This document shows, one piece after another, positions 1 through 7,795 of a stretch of DNA of 10,000 bases (the stretch's first letter is position 1; the number at the start of each line of letters is the position of its first letter). This DNA comes from Owenia fusiformis (taxonomy: Eukaryota; Annelida; Polychaeta; Sabellida; Oweniidae). The notes under the pieces were generated by a model. The model did not search any database. It saw only the letters and a program-made list of their open reading frames with translations, and was not told the DNA's origin. A program made the translations under genes and the position numbers. The DNA is taken from positions 1 through 10,000 of the forward strand of contig CAIIXF020000474.1 in the NCBI GenBank assembly GCA_903813345.2, written 5' to 3'.

Positions 1-618
1 ATCGTCAGTTGACCAGAGGGCATGATACGATGAAGACTATGTGATTTGTGGCTTCTTGTTGTATTTGGATTTGGACCATGCTTTGTTGAGTATTGGATAT
101 TGGTACTAGGTTTGATATACGGAAGTACATTAGGTATAGTACAACAAGGTACGCCTTTGACTTTATCACTTCAGGTAGTTTGAGATCAAATACTTGATAA
201 TGTTAGATGTATTACGATAACGGAAGTTAGGGCGTGGCTTAGCCCTCTGGCGCTCCGGGGTTGGATCTCGTTATTAGCACTTCCATTTTATCTCTTATTG
301 TTTGTGGCTTGTTTTATATTACTGTATGCATGTATTGTTATATGTTGTAAATAAATATTTGATGTTGTAAACCGTGTTGATTTTATCCGATTGTCATCCT
401 TGTAAATACCCTCTGTCCTTTGTTCTTTTTGCTTAGCTGTACTTTCAGTACCATCTCAATATCCCCTAGTAAGGTCGCATTACATATTGGTATTCGATAC
501 GATGAATCAATCTTATCTGCTTCTATGGAGTACACGGCCACTTATTTGTAAAAAAACAATCAAGCATAACACTGTTATGTTACAATATTGAAACACGAAC
601 TTATGTTTGATGTGCAAA
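1..618. other. Non-coding AT-rich stretch
   Basis: I see no credible coding region here on either strand. The stretch is AT-rich with scattered stops. An AATAAA-like polyadenylation hexamer lies near 350-356, inside TTGTAAATAAATATT, but no transcript can be tied to it. The only local structure is the GC-richer island near 227-275, listed separately. Confidence 0.6.
227..275 (+). repeat. Possible tRNA-derived SINE remnant
   Basis: This is a short GC-richer island in AT-rich DNA. TGGCTTAG at 235-242 resembles the RNA polymerase III A box. GTTGGATCTC at 260-269 resembles a B box with the key C changed to G. The two are closer together than in a working tRNA promoter, so if this is a SINE head it has lost internal sequence. 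Positions 229-233 and 242-246 (agggc/gccct) can also form a small hairpin. It may equally be a chance resemblance or a piece of an LTR. Confidence 0.2.
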
Positions 619-797
619 ATGTCCATAAGATGCCATTATAAGAATATCAGGCTCGTATTTCGGCGTCCGTGTACAAGAGTGTCTATATACACTTTATCAT
701 ACTTGCGACTTATGTGCTATGAGTATCGGGTGTCCATAGACTCCTTTGCGTCCAACCTCGTATCGTGTATTCGTTTCGGGAGTGTCTATAGACACCA
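619..797. repeat. Degenerate ~52-bp repeat carrying phased palindromes
   Basis: The motif GTGTCTATAGACAC is a perfect 14-bp palindrome at 782-795. Decayed versions lie at 730-743 (gtgtccatagactc) and 679-692 (gtgtctatatacac), so the starts are 51 and 52 bp apart. A weaker fourth copy begins near 619 (atgtccataagatg). The spacers also share endings such as tatcgg or tttcgg just before the next motif. This supports an old tandem repeat of about 52 bp rather than isolated palindromes. A 66-codon open frame across it has no coding character. Confidence 0.5.
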
Positions 798-975
798 TCT
801 AATTTAATTAAGTACCATGGTATATACAGAAAAACGTTTACAAAATATAGCGACATAATAAACATGTATCATTGATTAATTATGTATATCTGTAATTTTT
901 TGATAAATTAATTGATCACATTTTGGCGATTCCAACCATTGCAACTTTGTTTTTTGTCCAGTCAATAATGGGTCA

Positions 976-1645
976 ATAGTTCGCGATCATATATATTTTT
1001 AGATTTTCGGCACATAGACTAATGTGGACATTCTAAAAATTTTGATCCGCATTGCCAAGCACGAATCGCACTCCTTCATGGTGAAAATTGAAGATGGCCG
1101 CCAAAATTGTCAACATTTATATAATATTCATTTGATACTTTTTTCATTCCCTTATCTCAATAAAATGTGGTTAGTTAGTAATTTCCAATATCAATTGATA
1201 ATATTTTTAACCCTGAAAAATATTTGAATTATCTATCTGAACAGAAGATTTTGGTTGTTCAGTACCACCCATTGTTAAGATTTCGTCAAAATGTTCGATA
1301 AATCAATAAAATATGTACATTTCAAATATATAGTACTGTACCTATCATATCTCTATCCTTTTTTTCATGAGAATATATAAGGTTTGTATGTTTTAGTAGA
1401 AACTGATTCCTTTCCAAACAATATTTAGATAAACACATAATGAAGAATTCTCCCAAAGCGCCACCGATTGGTGAAATTGTCAAAATCAAAACTGTGTTTT
1501 ATAATATATTGAACTGTTGAAGTAAATGTGTAATAGTTTGGAGACCCAAGATTTGATTTGTATAATGTACCATGCATAATAAAATACTAGAATTCCAACT
1601 CTAAGATGTCAATCATATAAGTCTGTGGGGGGTGGGGGGGGTAAA
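976..1645 (-). repeat. Dispersed repeat, copy A (inverted)
   Basis: This is a reverse-complement relative of the repeats at 4318-4864 and 8467-8918. The best-conserved part is a 103-bp core at 999-1101, which matches copy C at 98 of 103 positions by my count. Outside the core, similarity continues patchily through the 'ggtggcgct' segment (minus strand, near 1460) to a G/C tract at 1627-1641. Copy A contains roughly 150 bp of extra internal sequence relative to the other copies. At its 976 side it shares the end sequence atatgatcgcgaactat (read on minus) with copy C. No protein is encoded. The outer limit near 1645 is uncertain. The core includes AAGATGGCCGC at 1091-1101, a good match to a YY1-type site. 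Confidence 0.75.
1627..1641 (+). repeat. G tract (G6-T-G8)
   Basis: This near-pure G run sits at the outer side of repeat copy A. The same relative position beside the first tandem unit holds a C tract (4232-4259), so it is probably part of the repeat or its old flank. Such runs can form G-quadruplexes and are prone to length errors in sequencing. Confidence 0.7.
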
Positions 1646-1699
1646 TAGGAGGTACCTTGCAGTTTATATAGTATTGTCATATTTGAACACTTACATTTG

Positions 1700-2024
1700 T
1701 TATTCTAATGAATACTCTCCATTACAAGCACACAATGATGTGCATACTGGAACAGCCTTCAAGCTGGTACATCTTGATGGGAAACACTGCTAATTATGAC
1801 AACCACACTTTACCAATGGTTGACTAGCATCAGACATCTGCTTTAAGGTAGTCCTGTGTGGCTTCTGAGTGTTGTCTCTTGGCTCTGTTCTCCAGCCCCA
1901 GTTCTTTGGAGATGGAATGATACCCAGGGAATGATAGGACTTGGTTTGTTAAACTGACCCCAGATATGTACACCTTGGTACAATGCTCCCCTGCAGTGTT
2001 GCATTAAGGCATCAGCTGTTGGAG
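1700..2024 (-). pseudogene. Decayed cysteine-rich C-terminal fragment of a repeat-borne protein
   Basis: Minus-strand reading in two frames gives MQHCRGALYQGVHIWGQFNK (about 2000-1942) and then IIPSPKNWGWRTEP, LVKCGCHN, an in-frame TAG, and QCFPSRC...VCTSLCACN, ending at a TAA at 1700-1702. From memory of repeat families, the order (QHC..A.YQG.H.WGQ), (PSP..WGW), (KCGC...C...C......C..LC.C) is that of the C-terminus of a protein found in many copies in invertebrate and fish genomes, where the clustered cysteines look like a metal-binding module. The frame change lies near 1925-1935, next to a short internal duplication of tatcattcc. With a stop and a frameshift it cannot be made intact. I do not know the function of the parent protein; membership of this family is from recognition, not a search. 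Confidence 0.5.
1973..2024 (-). repeat. Direct repeat copy 1 (pairs with 2726-2776)
   Basis: These 52 bp match 2726-2776 with one single-base indel and only a few mismatches. Read on the minus strand, both copies encode MQHC(R/S)GALYQG. Copy 1 continues into the WGQ...WGW...CGC protein fragment, so it lies in its natural coding context. Confidence 0.85.
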
Positions 2025-2249
2025 TTCATTTGTTAAACATCCATGATGCTTCGCTACTTGACATATTGGACTGAGGAATGGGAATGGCATACCAAAGGGG
2101 GGACTAGAACATGCTTGAATATCGGTGTGAGGTCGGGTTCGGCCGAGTAAGCGCCTCCTGCTGTATACTCCCCGTCCATATGAGCTATCATATGGAACAC
2201 CTAGTGGTCTGGTGGTTGGCCACATAAACAAGCTTTGTTCTAGTGGGAC
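2025..2249 (-). other. Sequence between the two decayed protein fragments
   Basis: A minus-strand frame stays open for about 75 codons (to 2231), running into direct-repeat copy 1, but its only start is not convincing and I recognise no domain. It most likely is the 3' untranslated part of the element whose coding end is at 2250. It contains the small inverted repeat CATATGAGCTATCATATG at about 2177-2194. Confidence 0.35.
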
Positions 2250-2744
2250 TTAGGTGGACTGGGTCGCCTTTGGGTTCCACTTATCTCTTCTTCTGATCCA
2301 CAGCCATCTGGAGCTGTCTTCTGCTGCTGAGCTGATAGACTTTAAGGCACTCTTGAGCTCCTTGGGTTGCAGTCCTATCTTGGATAATAGGGTTCTGACT
2401 GATGTTGCTAAGAACCCCCTGCAACCAACTTCGATAGGGAAGACGGATGCGTGCCACCCTCTTGTCTCAGCTTCGTCTTTGAGGTCTTGATACTTTGTTG
2501 CTTTGATCCCATGTGAAACCTCTACCATATCCTCCCATGGGACTGTTAGTTCGATGATGATAATGGTCTTGGTTGAACTGGAAGTCATAACCATGTCTGG
2601 GCGTAGGGTTGTTACGGCCACATTCTGTGGGAAGACTAGTTTCTGATAGAGATCTACCTGGAGTAGCCAATCTGTTGCTTTGGCCAAGATGCTTGGATTG
2701 GGTTGTGGTTTGGGGGTCTTTGCCGCCTTGGTACAATGCTCCAC
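2250..2744 (-). pseudogene. Repeat-borne protein fragment with PD-(D/E)xK nuclease-like motifs
   Basis: The frame is open for 164 codons on the minus strand. Visible blocks are TTLRPDMV (residues 45-52), a hydrophobic strand leading to IELTVPWE (64-71), KYQDL (84-88), GW (96-97), FPIEVGCRGF (102-111) and RWLWIRRRDKW (146-156). I recognise the RPD...ELTVPWE...KY...GW...VGCRGF...RWLW series as the C-terminal part of a high-copy protein in animal genomes, probably from a retroelement. The spacing PD, about 15 residues, then E with a nearby polar residue, suggests a restriction-endonuclease-like fold; that is inference. The first in-frame start is GTG, not ATG, so the true N-terminus is missing. 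The upstream frame runs into the 51-bp repeat and a TAA. It is probably a truncated remnant, although the remaining frame has no internal lesion. Confidence 0.6.
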
Positions 2745-2776
2745 TGCAGTGTTGCATTAGGCGTCAGCTGTTGGAG
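2726..2776 (-). repeat. Direct repeat copy 2 (pairs with 1973-2024)
   Basis: This copy encodes MQHCSGALYQGG on the minus strand, in a different frame from the PD-(D/E)xK-like frame that overlaps its end. It stands at the 5' boundary of that fragment, with unrelated sequence beyond 2776. It may mark a recombination junction between two element families, or a duplicated insertion target. Confidence 0.8.
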
Positions 2777-4231
2777 GAATGTGTTCAATAATGAAGTAGT
2801 CTTCTTTAAAAATGTATTCTTCCTTGCGGTGTTGATTGAGGTGTCATTGCTGAATTTATCATATAGCAACATGACATTAACAGTTTGAAGGATCATCTAT
2901 TAGACTGAGGAGTGCATTCATCAGTTGTGAAAATAAGTTGCATCTGTCCCATGGTACTCAGATGTGGTATCACAACTTGTCAATGAGTGAGATAATGGCA
3001 GACATATACTTTTTGAGGCCCAATGGAGTTCACCATTTTATGTGCTGCCAAGTACCTGAACTGTCTCCCCTTGTCAAATCCAACTCATATTTGTTCACTC
3101 AGAACAAATGTGTTGATTGTCTGTAAGGTTATTTTTCTTTGGTGGATTGTTTTTGTGGATTAACACATGACATCCTGACCAAAGGTTGCGATAAGTCTTT
3201 TCGTATAGGAATAATTATATTGCTCACATTTGCAGCAAGGATTTGAAACAATTCTCTCTTGTTTTACTCCAAGCACAAACAATCTTGCCAGTTTCTAAGT
3301 AGGGAATTTTCAGGATAGATATGCCTCCTTTTACTGTTTCCTCTCTTATGTCTTATACCAGACTCTAAACTGTAACATGTAGTTTAATAATTTATAATTG
3401 TCCAAAACAATATCAAGATGGTATGATTTCCTTCATGTCATGTGCCTTGTTGTTTTAGTAACTATGAAGTTTCCCTTAATGAATTCACCAAGCACTGATT
3501 GGTGTGTTGCGTTAGATTGATTCATGTCACAGATATGAACTGGTAGCCATCTTGACTAGTTGGTGTGATTGAGTATAAAAAGGCGTGGCAACAACTTAGA
3601 AAGGGTATCTTTGTAAAGGCTGAAGTTGCCCTCTTAAAAGTTAAAGATCCATTAAGATCCATTACCATCCACTCTGGAACTGTCACCCAACTCAAACTGA
3701 AGATATTCATCAAGATCACAACACAAAACAATGTGTCTCACAGGCTTTTTTGTCAAGAATATAAAGACTACAGGCAGTAATATAATGTGCTCTGCAAGTT
3801 AGTGTGAGATGGTTAACTTTGATAAAGGAATCAGTTATGGCAGCTTGAGAGAGGAAGATTGTCCATCCAGGGTTCTCTCATAGATTGCCCAAGATGTGAA
3901 ATGCTCCCATCTCAGTGTGCATTCCACCAAGTATCCTTATCAGCTTCGTTTTACTCCTATCTCCTCTAGTCATTGTCCACTATTACTGCTTGAACAGTGC
4001 AAAGAGGGGCTGTTCGGCAGCAAGTACAGGTGTGTCGTCTGGGTTGATATTATTTGTTGACTTTATACACATATGAGAGACAATGAATATTAGACTGAAA
4101 ACTGACTTCAATATAACTAAAATGAAGAAAATTGTAACACAGTTCTGTTCAGAGTGCAGAAACACTCAAACAATCAAGATGTGTGACATGCCTCAATATA
4201 TATACCCGCAAACCTAATCTCCACTTACATA
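2777..4231. other. Long non-coding stretch, nothing recognised
   Basis: Open frames here are short (60-80 codons) and show no domain, codon bias or conserved motif. TATAAAAAGG at 3574-3583 resembles a TATA box but has no convincing start, exon or other promoter motif near it. The phrase agatccatta is repeated back to back near 3645-3664. I see no RNA gene or transposon end. Confidence 0.5.
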
Positions 4232-4259
4232 CCCCCTACCCCCCCCCCCCCTACCCCCC
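4232..4259 (+). repeat. C-rich tract
   Basis: The tract is CCCCCTA, then 13 C, then TACCCCCC. It lies about 60 bp before the first tandem unit. It mirrors the G tract at 1627-1641 beside copy A when that copy is reverse-complemented, which suggests a shared origin. Confidence 0.75.
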
Positions 4260-4317
4260 ATTCATATAACTCTCATTTCTACTTTTTACAACTTACATGT
4301 TTTTTAATCTAGAAACA

Positions 4318-4864
4318 CTAACATTTTTATTCCAGATAACAGTTACTGAAGAATAAGCAAATTGGGTCAGCATAAATAAAATAATAATTATTAATTCATG
4401 TTTCAGAGCAGTTTAATGCTTATACCTATAGGTGGGGTTGCACAACACTCTTCTTTATTGGTTGTAATGAAATATTTTGACAGATGTATGTTGAATGTTA
4501 TCACTTAGCATTGATAAAATATAATCTTGTCAAATTTTGTTGAAAAGAAGCAGTGAATAAAGATATTGTTTATTATTTTGACGTTAATTTGGGTATAATT
4601 TTATCAGAAGGTGGCGCTATGAAAGTAATTTCTTATGTTTATACTTAAAAACTATTTGGTGGGAATATTTTTAATAATGTCTGAAGACACTAATTTATCA
4701 GATTTTATTGAAATAAAGGCAGGAAAATTTTTTATCAAAAACATTCTTTTTTGATGATTATTTTGGCGGCCATCTTGAATTTACACCACGAAGGAGTGTG
4801 AATCGCGCTTGGCAATGCGGATCAAAATCTTTAAAATATCCATATTAGTTTGTGTGCCGAAAAT
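4318..4864 (+). repeat. Tandem repeat unit 1 (547-bp period), copy B
   Basis: The unit starts at ctaacattttt and its sequence begins again at 4865 with ctaacatttt, a period of 547 bp. The first 130 bp (4318-4447) and the start of unit 2 (4865-4994) are the same length and about 85-90% alike by eye. The remaining part (4446-4864) matches 8467-8891. The conserved core at 4766-4868 includes GCGGCCATCTT (4766-4776). There are no open frames, no terminal inverted repeats and no polymerase III boxes that I can see. It could be a short satellite array or a dimer of a non-autonomous element. Confidence 0.8.
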
Positions 4865-4994
4865 CTAACATTTTCATTACAGATATCAGTTATTTAAGAA
4901 TAAGAAAATTGGGTCGCATGAATAAAATAATAATCATTAATTTATGTTTCGGAGCAGTTCAATGCATATACCTATAAGGTGTGGCTGTACAACA
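4865..4994 (+). repeat. Tandem repeat unit 2, left part (interrupted)
   Basis: These 130 bp repeat the start of unit 1. Similarity stops at ...gtacaaca, exactly where the retrotransposon tail (tgtctatgtcta) begins. In the uninterrupted unit 1 the equivalent acaaca at 4442-4447 runs straight on into ctcttctttattgg, which here is found at 8469, past the insertion. Confidence 0.85.
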
Positions 4995-5011
4995 TGTCTA
5001 TGTCTATGTCA
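4995..5011 (-). repeat. Microsatellite-like 3' tail of the outer retrotransposon
   Basis: On the plus strand this reads tgtctatgtctatgtca, nearly three copies of a hexamer (ACATAG on the element's strand). It marks the element's 3' end at the junction with the interrupted repeat unit. Confidence 0.7.
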
Positions 5012-5100
5012 ATAATCTGCAAAAGGCTAATAAGCCCATATGAAGCAGATATATAATTTAACAGTGATAGAATTTGAATATAATATAATTTAAAACCTTA

Positions 5101-5297
5101 ACATTTAAAAATAGATCTATGGTTTACAACTCATTTTAAAATTGAAAGGAACCTTCCTGGTTGGCCCTTGTACCCCCCTAGGAAATCTCTTTATGTTGAA
5201 ATACCCTGGGGCGACTATCAGGCATCACCCCTCTTTACCAGATGTGTAGGCTTGTTGCTGTGCACTGGGGACCTTTTACATTAAAACATAGATCTAT
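5101..5297. repeat. 20-bp direct repeats flanking a 157-bp segment in the 3' UTR
   Basis: 5101-5120 and 5278-5297 agree at 18 of 20 positions (acatt.aaa.atagatctat). They bracket 5121-5277, which is more GC-rich than its surroundings and includes gtacccccctagg and ccctggggcgac. The layout is that of a small insertion with a target-site duplication inside the 3' untranslated region. The segment matches no element I know and has no clear polymerase III promoter. It could also be an old internal duplication of the element itself. Confidence 0.5.
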
Positions 5298-5310
5298 ATT
5301 AAAAACACAC

Positions 5311-6417
5311 CTATTTAATTGCAGTTATTGACATAGGCATAGTATGATGATTTAAAACTACGTATTGTAGACTGTCACAGTCTAAGATGTCACCAGGTAG
5401 GGTGTTCCATTTAGCTATTGTCCTAGGGAAATAGCTAAATTTGTATGCATCCGTTCTAGTTGATGGTTGTATGAACTTAGAAGGATGGTACAACCTAGTG
5501 TTGGTATTGATCTGTTGGCGGAAGTATGGAGGCACGTCGATGGCCGCTAGGTTCTGCTTTCCTTTGTAGAAAAAGAAAACTCTAGCAGCCTCTCGACGCT
5601 CCTTCAGTGGCTCCCACTGTAGGCCTTGAAGAGCTTTGGTGACGCAGCCTGGTTCCCTTGAGTGACATTTGGTTACAAACCTGGCTGCTCTTCTCTGTAC
5701 CTGTTCCAACATATCAATATCTTTTTGTCGGTATGGATCCCATGCCGAGCTGGCATACTCTAAATTAGGCCGGACTAGTGACTTATACGCCTGAGCTTTC
5801 ACTTTTTCAGGGCATTGATGGAGGTTGCGCCTGAGGAATCCAATCACCTTATTGGCTTTGGATACAATAGTTTGAATATGTGTAGTCCAGCGTAAGTTAT
5901 TTGTGATGTCAATACCTAGGTATGGGATGTGTGTTACCGACTTAAGGTTTTCCCCTAGCATGGTGTAATTGTGAATGATTGGGGATTTACCTTTGTGAAT
6001 ATTTAGCACATAGCATTTTGATGGATGGAATTTAACTTGCCATGTTGATGCCCAGGAGACCAGTTTATCAAGATTCTCCTGTAGTGTTAATGCATCTTGC
6101 TTGCTTTCGACTGTCATGAATAAAAGGCTGTCGTCAGCAAATAGCTTAAGACTGACTGAGGATGATAGGTTATTGCCCATATCATTGATATAAACAAGGA
6201 AACAGAGTGGTCCAAGAACTGTTCCTTGAGGAACTCCTGATTTTACTGGAGTTTTTGAACTTGATTCACCATCGAGCACTACCTGTTGTGATTTTCCCAC
6301 AAGCCAGAATCTGAACCAGTTCAAGTTATCATTGCGAATTCCATAATAGTCGAGTTTGAGCAAGAGGCGTTCGTGAGCCACCGTGTCAAACGCTTTGGAA
6401 AAGTCTAATACCAACAT
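5311..6417 (-). pseudogene. Reverse transcriptase core and C-terminal region of the outer element
   Basis: The frame is open for 368 codons. RT palm motif A is LDFSKAFD (residues 4-11, metal-binding Asp at 5). Motif B is SGVPQGTVLGPLCFLVYINDM (60-80). Motif C is LFADD (92-96), with the Asp pair at 95-96. Then come a WQVKFHPSKC block (126-135) and YLGIDI (166-171). The thumb and C-terminal part holds GFLRRNL, AYKSLVRPNLEYASSAWDP, QRRAARFV and FPRTIAKWNTLP (330-341). The blocks and their order are those of CR1/L2/Jockey-type elements. The listed ATG is only an internal methionine: the same frame continues upstream past a TAA (6427-6429) into the finger blocks. All catalytic aspartates remain, but the protein lacks its N-terminal fingers and no promoter is visible. 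Confidence 0.9.
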
Positions 6418-6426
6418 GTCTGTTTG

Positions 6427-6624
6427 TTAATGGTTGTCGAGGGCCCGAGCTATATTCTCTATTGTAATAACAAATTTGGTTTCACATGATTGCTTTGACC
6501 TGAATCCATGTTGGAAGTTTACTAGAATTTCATAGAGGTCAAAGTGGGCCATAACATGATGGAATATAATATGTTTCATTATTTTACATGGAACTGACAT
6601 CATAGATACAGGCCTGTAATTCAC
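6427..6624 (-). pseudogene. RT fingers segment, ended by a premature stop
   Basis: The 65-residue segment holds NYRPVSMMSVPCKIMKHII and FQHGFRSKQSCETKF, the standard RT blocks just before motif A, and ends ...ARALDNH then TAA. The next codons in the same frame, QTDM, lead directly into the LDFSKAFD block. So this is a single nonsense codon, most simply a CAA-to-TAA change, and not a gene boundary. The first codon counted as a start is GTG and is not a real initiator. The frame can be followed back to about 6636 (DEAV) before it breaks. Confidence 0.85.
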
Positions 6625-6644
6625 CGCCTCATCTCTTCATCCCT

Positions 6645-6943
6645 TTTTGTAACATTGGCATGTTTCCAGTCCATAGGCACTAAGCCTTCATCGATAGACT
6701 GTTGAAAAATTATTTGAAGGAATGGCGATATGCTGTCACTGCATTCCTTCAGGACCCTAGTCGGATAAGATCGGGTCCAGTGGCTTTTGATGGATTTAGG
6801 CCAGTTAGCAATTTGTGAATTCCTTTTGTCGAAATTTTGATATTTGGCATTTCAGGAATTTGACTGGGTACCATTGTCGGTAGAGTAGCATACTCATCTG
6901 TGAATACAGAATTGTATTGGTCATTGAGGATGTTTGCTTTTTT
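6645..6943 (-). pseudogene. N-terminal RT segment of the outer element, two frames
   Basis: This segment is missed by simple ORF calling because it is broken. From 6943 the minus strand reads KANILNDQYNSVFTDE and later LNPSKATGPDLI, a typical block 0/1 of this RT group. Around 6762 one base is missing and the reading moves to TRVLKECSDSISPFL, then QIIFQQSIDEGLVPMDWKHA and NVT. Near 6645 about ten bases that should encode the usual PLFKKG block are lost, which shifts the frame again before DEAVNYRPVS. The upstream edge at 6943 is the target-site duplication of the nested element. Confidence 0.75.
6933..6943. repeat. Target-site duplication, left copy
   Basis: tttgctttttt here and tttgctttctt at 7796-7806 agree at 10 of 11 positions. 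Both copies correspond to the same KKAN codons of the outer element, as expected when one target stretch is copied on each side of an insertion. Confidence 0.8.
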
Positions 6944-7795
6944 CTTTTTTAATCATTTTATTTAGCCTAGAAGGTAACAGTGTACAAGTACCATTATAAC
7001 CCTCTAGGGTTCTACAATATATATATTACAAATAGCATGTAAACTTAAATAAAACTTAAATAAATATATCAGATGAATCTCTGGGTGTGTTCAATGAACT
7101 TCTGTACATGAGTAAAAATAGTTAAATTATCATTGACAGATATGGCATCACTGCCATGTATAAGTAATTGGATTTTTGAATGTTTTGTTAAGTTCCCGTA
7201 GTTCCCAGTGTTCCCAATATCTCTCACTAGGGTGGCACGTGGGGCAGCGTAAAGGGGACAGTCAAAGAGAAAATGAGAGATATCTTCTTTAAAATAGCCA
7301 CAAGGACAGTTTTGAAAGTCAATAAGATGATAAGAAAAACGCTGAGCATTCAAAGCACTAAGACCCATACGAATTCGAGAATGATTGATTGATGATCTGC
7401 TTGCCTTTAAGGAATATAGTGGATTTTTGGGGTTGCAATGGGATAGTTTGTATTTGTGTTTGAAAAGAGGAAGGTAGCTGATGCTTTTGAGTTCTTTGCT
7501 TAGATTGTTCCATTTGTTTAAAATATAAGGTAGGAAAGATGAGGAAGTCATTTTTAATCGGCAGTGGGGTAACCTAAAATCATGGATGTTTCTGAGTGAA
7601 TATCTCTGTTGGGGGTTTTGGATGAATGGTTGAATCAGGTCACTTAGGTATTGGGGTGCATTTTTATTAGAAATTTTATGAAACAGGAATAGAGCATGCA
7701 TTTCTCTTCTTTTCTTTAATGTATCCCAGCCAAGCTCTTTCAAAATATTATTGTAGTTAGTGTGTCTATAAGCTCTGGTACATATAATTGCTGCA
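6944..7795 (-). mobile_element. Nested 5'-truncated fragment of a second non-LTR retrotransposon
   Basis: This 852-bp piece lies between an 11-bp duplication. Its 3' end (plus-strand 6944-6966) is A-rich on the element's strand, with AATAAA at 6962-6957. The coding part (7795-7069) is the end of an RT polyprotein: ICTRAYRHTNYNNILKELGWDTL, APQYL, KWNNLSKELK and a zinc-binding-like CPCG...H...C motif. The 3' untranslated region is 7068 to about 6967. The protein differs in sequence, C-terminal zinc motif and tail type from the outer element, so it is a different family that used target-primed insertion. Truncation removed its endonuclease and RT catalytic motifs. Confidence 0.85.

Noticed and set aside
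619-797. CRISPR array
   Set aside because: The spaced palindromes are only 14 bp, diverged, and the intervals resemble each other; the window is animal DNA.
607-807. 66-codon plus-strand frame
   Set aside because: It is a chance frame through the phased palindromic repeat, with no domain.
1024-1227. 67-codon plus-strand frame
   Set aside because: It lies inside non-coding repeat copy A, starts at GTG, and the equivalent frame is broken in copies B and C.
2254-2888. Several plus-strand and alternate minus-strand frames
   Set aside because: They are shadows of the minus-strand PD-(D/E)xK-like fragment and the 51-bp repeat.
3522-3780. Overlapping 69- and 71-codon frames, with TATAAAAAGG at 3574
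   Set aside because: There is no homology I recognise, both strands are open by chance, and the TATA-like motif has no supporting promoter or exon signals.
4318-4994. Long terminal repeats of an LTR element around copy B
   Set aside because: The 130-bp repeats at 4318 and 4865 look like LTRs, but the match continues past the retrotransposon at 8467, showing a tandem unit instead; no TG...CA ends or primer-binding site were seen.
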